Assembly: GCF_030464365.1 (NCBI RefSeq)
Contig: NZ_VCYI01000004.1
Location: 1-64,000 of the forward strand
DNA: 64,000 nucleotides
Direction: 5' to 3'
From: Methanoculleus methanifontis
GTDB lineage: Archaea; Halobacteriota; Methanomicrobia; Methanomicrobiales; Methanoculleaceae
A model generated the notes under the pieces. The model saw nothing but the letters and a program-made list of their open reading frames with translations. It made no database searches and had not been told where the DNA came from. This document shows, piece after piece, positions 63,507 through 64,000 of the stretch; the first letter of the stretch is position 1; each line of letters starts with the position of its first letter. Made by a program: the position numbers and the translations under genes.

Positions 63507-64000
63507 CGAATCTCCTGCAGAGATCCCGCACGAACGCTCCCGCCTCCGCCATCTTCGCGGACTCCCAGTCATCGAGTTCCCACTCCTCGATGCCGAGAAT
63601 ACCCTCGCGGCCTATCCGGGCGGGGACGCCGAGGGAACAGCCGGAAAGACCGTATTCGCCGTCGAGCACGCATGAGCAGGGGAGCACTTCCCGCCGGTCG
63701 TCGAGGATCGCCCGGATCAGCATGGCGATATGGTATGCGGGCCCGAAGACCGTACCGCCCTTGCCGCGGATCACCTCCATGCTCGCCCCCCGCATGCGGG
63801 AGAGGATTGCTTCCCGCTCTCTGGAATCAACATCCCTGCCGGTCTTCGAGAAAACCGGCACCTGGCGATCGCCGTGCTCCCCGAGCACCCAGGCAGGCCC
63901 GCTGATCCCCGCTTCGTGGAGGAAGCCGGCAAATCGCGCACTGTCGAGCTGGCCGCCGAAACCGATGCACCGGCGCCTGTCGCTGCCCATCATCTTCCAG
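63499..64000 (-). CDS. Malate/lactate dehydrogenase family, C-terminal part (runs off the window end)
   Basis: About 167 residues are visible from inside the protein to the stop at 63499. IGFGGQLDSARFAGFL and VLGEHGDRQVPVFSKT (catalytic His) mark the LDH/MDH fold; GKGGTVFGPAYHIAMLIRAIL and PARIGREGILGIEEWELD follow. The N-terminal NAD-binding half is outside. In methanogens malate dehydrogenase links to the fumarase at 19796. It overlaps polB by eight bases, so the two are probably cotranscribed. Confidence 0.85.
   Translation of the reverse strand, partial: WKMMGSDRRRCIGFGGQLDSARFAGFLHEAGISGPAWVLGEHGDRQVPVFSKTGRDVDSREREAILSRMRGASMEVIRGKGGTVFGPAYHIAMLIRAILDDRREVLPCSCVLDGEYGLSGCSLGVPARIGREGILGIEEWELDDWESAKMAEAGAFVRDLCRRFDG

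Overview
The window looks like chromosomal DNA of a hydrogenotrophic methanogenic archaeon of the order Methanomicrobiales, most like Methanoculleus. This is inferred from content, not from a database match. Archaeal markers include a histone, rfcL (clamp-loader large subunit) with a C-terminal PCNA motif, a family B DNA polymerase, GatDE, archaeal S-adenosylmethionine synthetase, ribosomal protein L10e and archaemetzincin. Methanogen markers are the paired methanogenesis marker proteins 2 and 4. GC content is high and several promoters carry archaeal TATA-like boxes with short leaders.

Layout. 1-1006: the C-terminal part of an IS256-family transposase, its likely right end, and a decayed tRNA fragment. 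1007-5777: a soluble PAS/GAF histidine kinase, tRNA-Leu(UAA), two small membrane proteins and a frameshifted cupin gene. 5784-10943 (minus): an aminotransferase, a DUF2070 membrane protein, a PfkB kinase, DUF555, a nitroreductase and a small helical protein in one tightly spaced run. 11000-15933 (minus): argH-gatD-gatE with overlapping ends, followed by a small basic protein. 16478-19119: a nitrate/sulfonate-type ABC importer. 19181: rpl10e. 19796-26629: fumA-fumB-korDABC-sucCD-dacZ, an operon for the reductive fumarate to 2-oxoglutarate arm that ends in a c-di-AMP synthase gene. 26690-30118: mat, then hisG-hisA-hisB. 30500-34243: histone, methanogenesis markers 4 and 2, rfcL. 34563-36978: a UPF0146 gene, archaemetzincin, two truncated gene remnants (universal stress protein and acetolactate decarboxylase) facing each other, and a nucleoside deaminase. 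37138-40743: a HEAT-repeat protein, a hypothetical gene and nadX-nadA-nadC for de novo NAD synthesis. 40853-45704: a MiaB-like tRNA methylthiotransferase, a DtxR-type regulator and a zinc/manganese ABC importer. 46372-53757: a membrane protein, serS, a beta-lactamase-fold lipoprotein, an ABC-2 exporter and an NCS2 purine/uracil permease. 53984-58227: tRNA-Ile(GAU), iorAB and an Rsm22-like methyltransferase. 58645-64000: a bactofilin-like membrane protein, an S24/S26-like protein without catalytic residues, a hypothetical gene, polB, and the end of a malate/lactate dehydrogenase-family gene.

The most unusual material is not coding. Four large gaps at operon borders carry a G-rich long-hairpin element, two copies of which share an identical 40-base core in opposite orientations. 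Next to or inside three of these, and at two other loci, are runs of short hairpins whose arms differ from one to the next while the centre stays CC-G-(n)-A-GG. A third palindromic family is built on TTCGCGGCTTCGCG. The window also shows several genes in decay, a tRNA methylthiotransferase with no canonical start codon, and an 18-base palindrome over the predicted transcription start and ribosome binding site of the histone gene. No CRISPR array, rRNA gene, prophage or toxin-antitoxin pair was seen.
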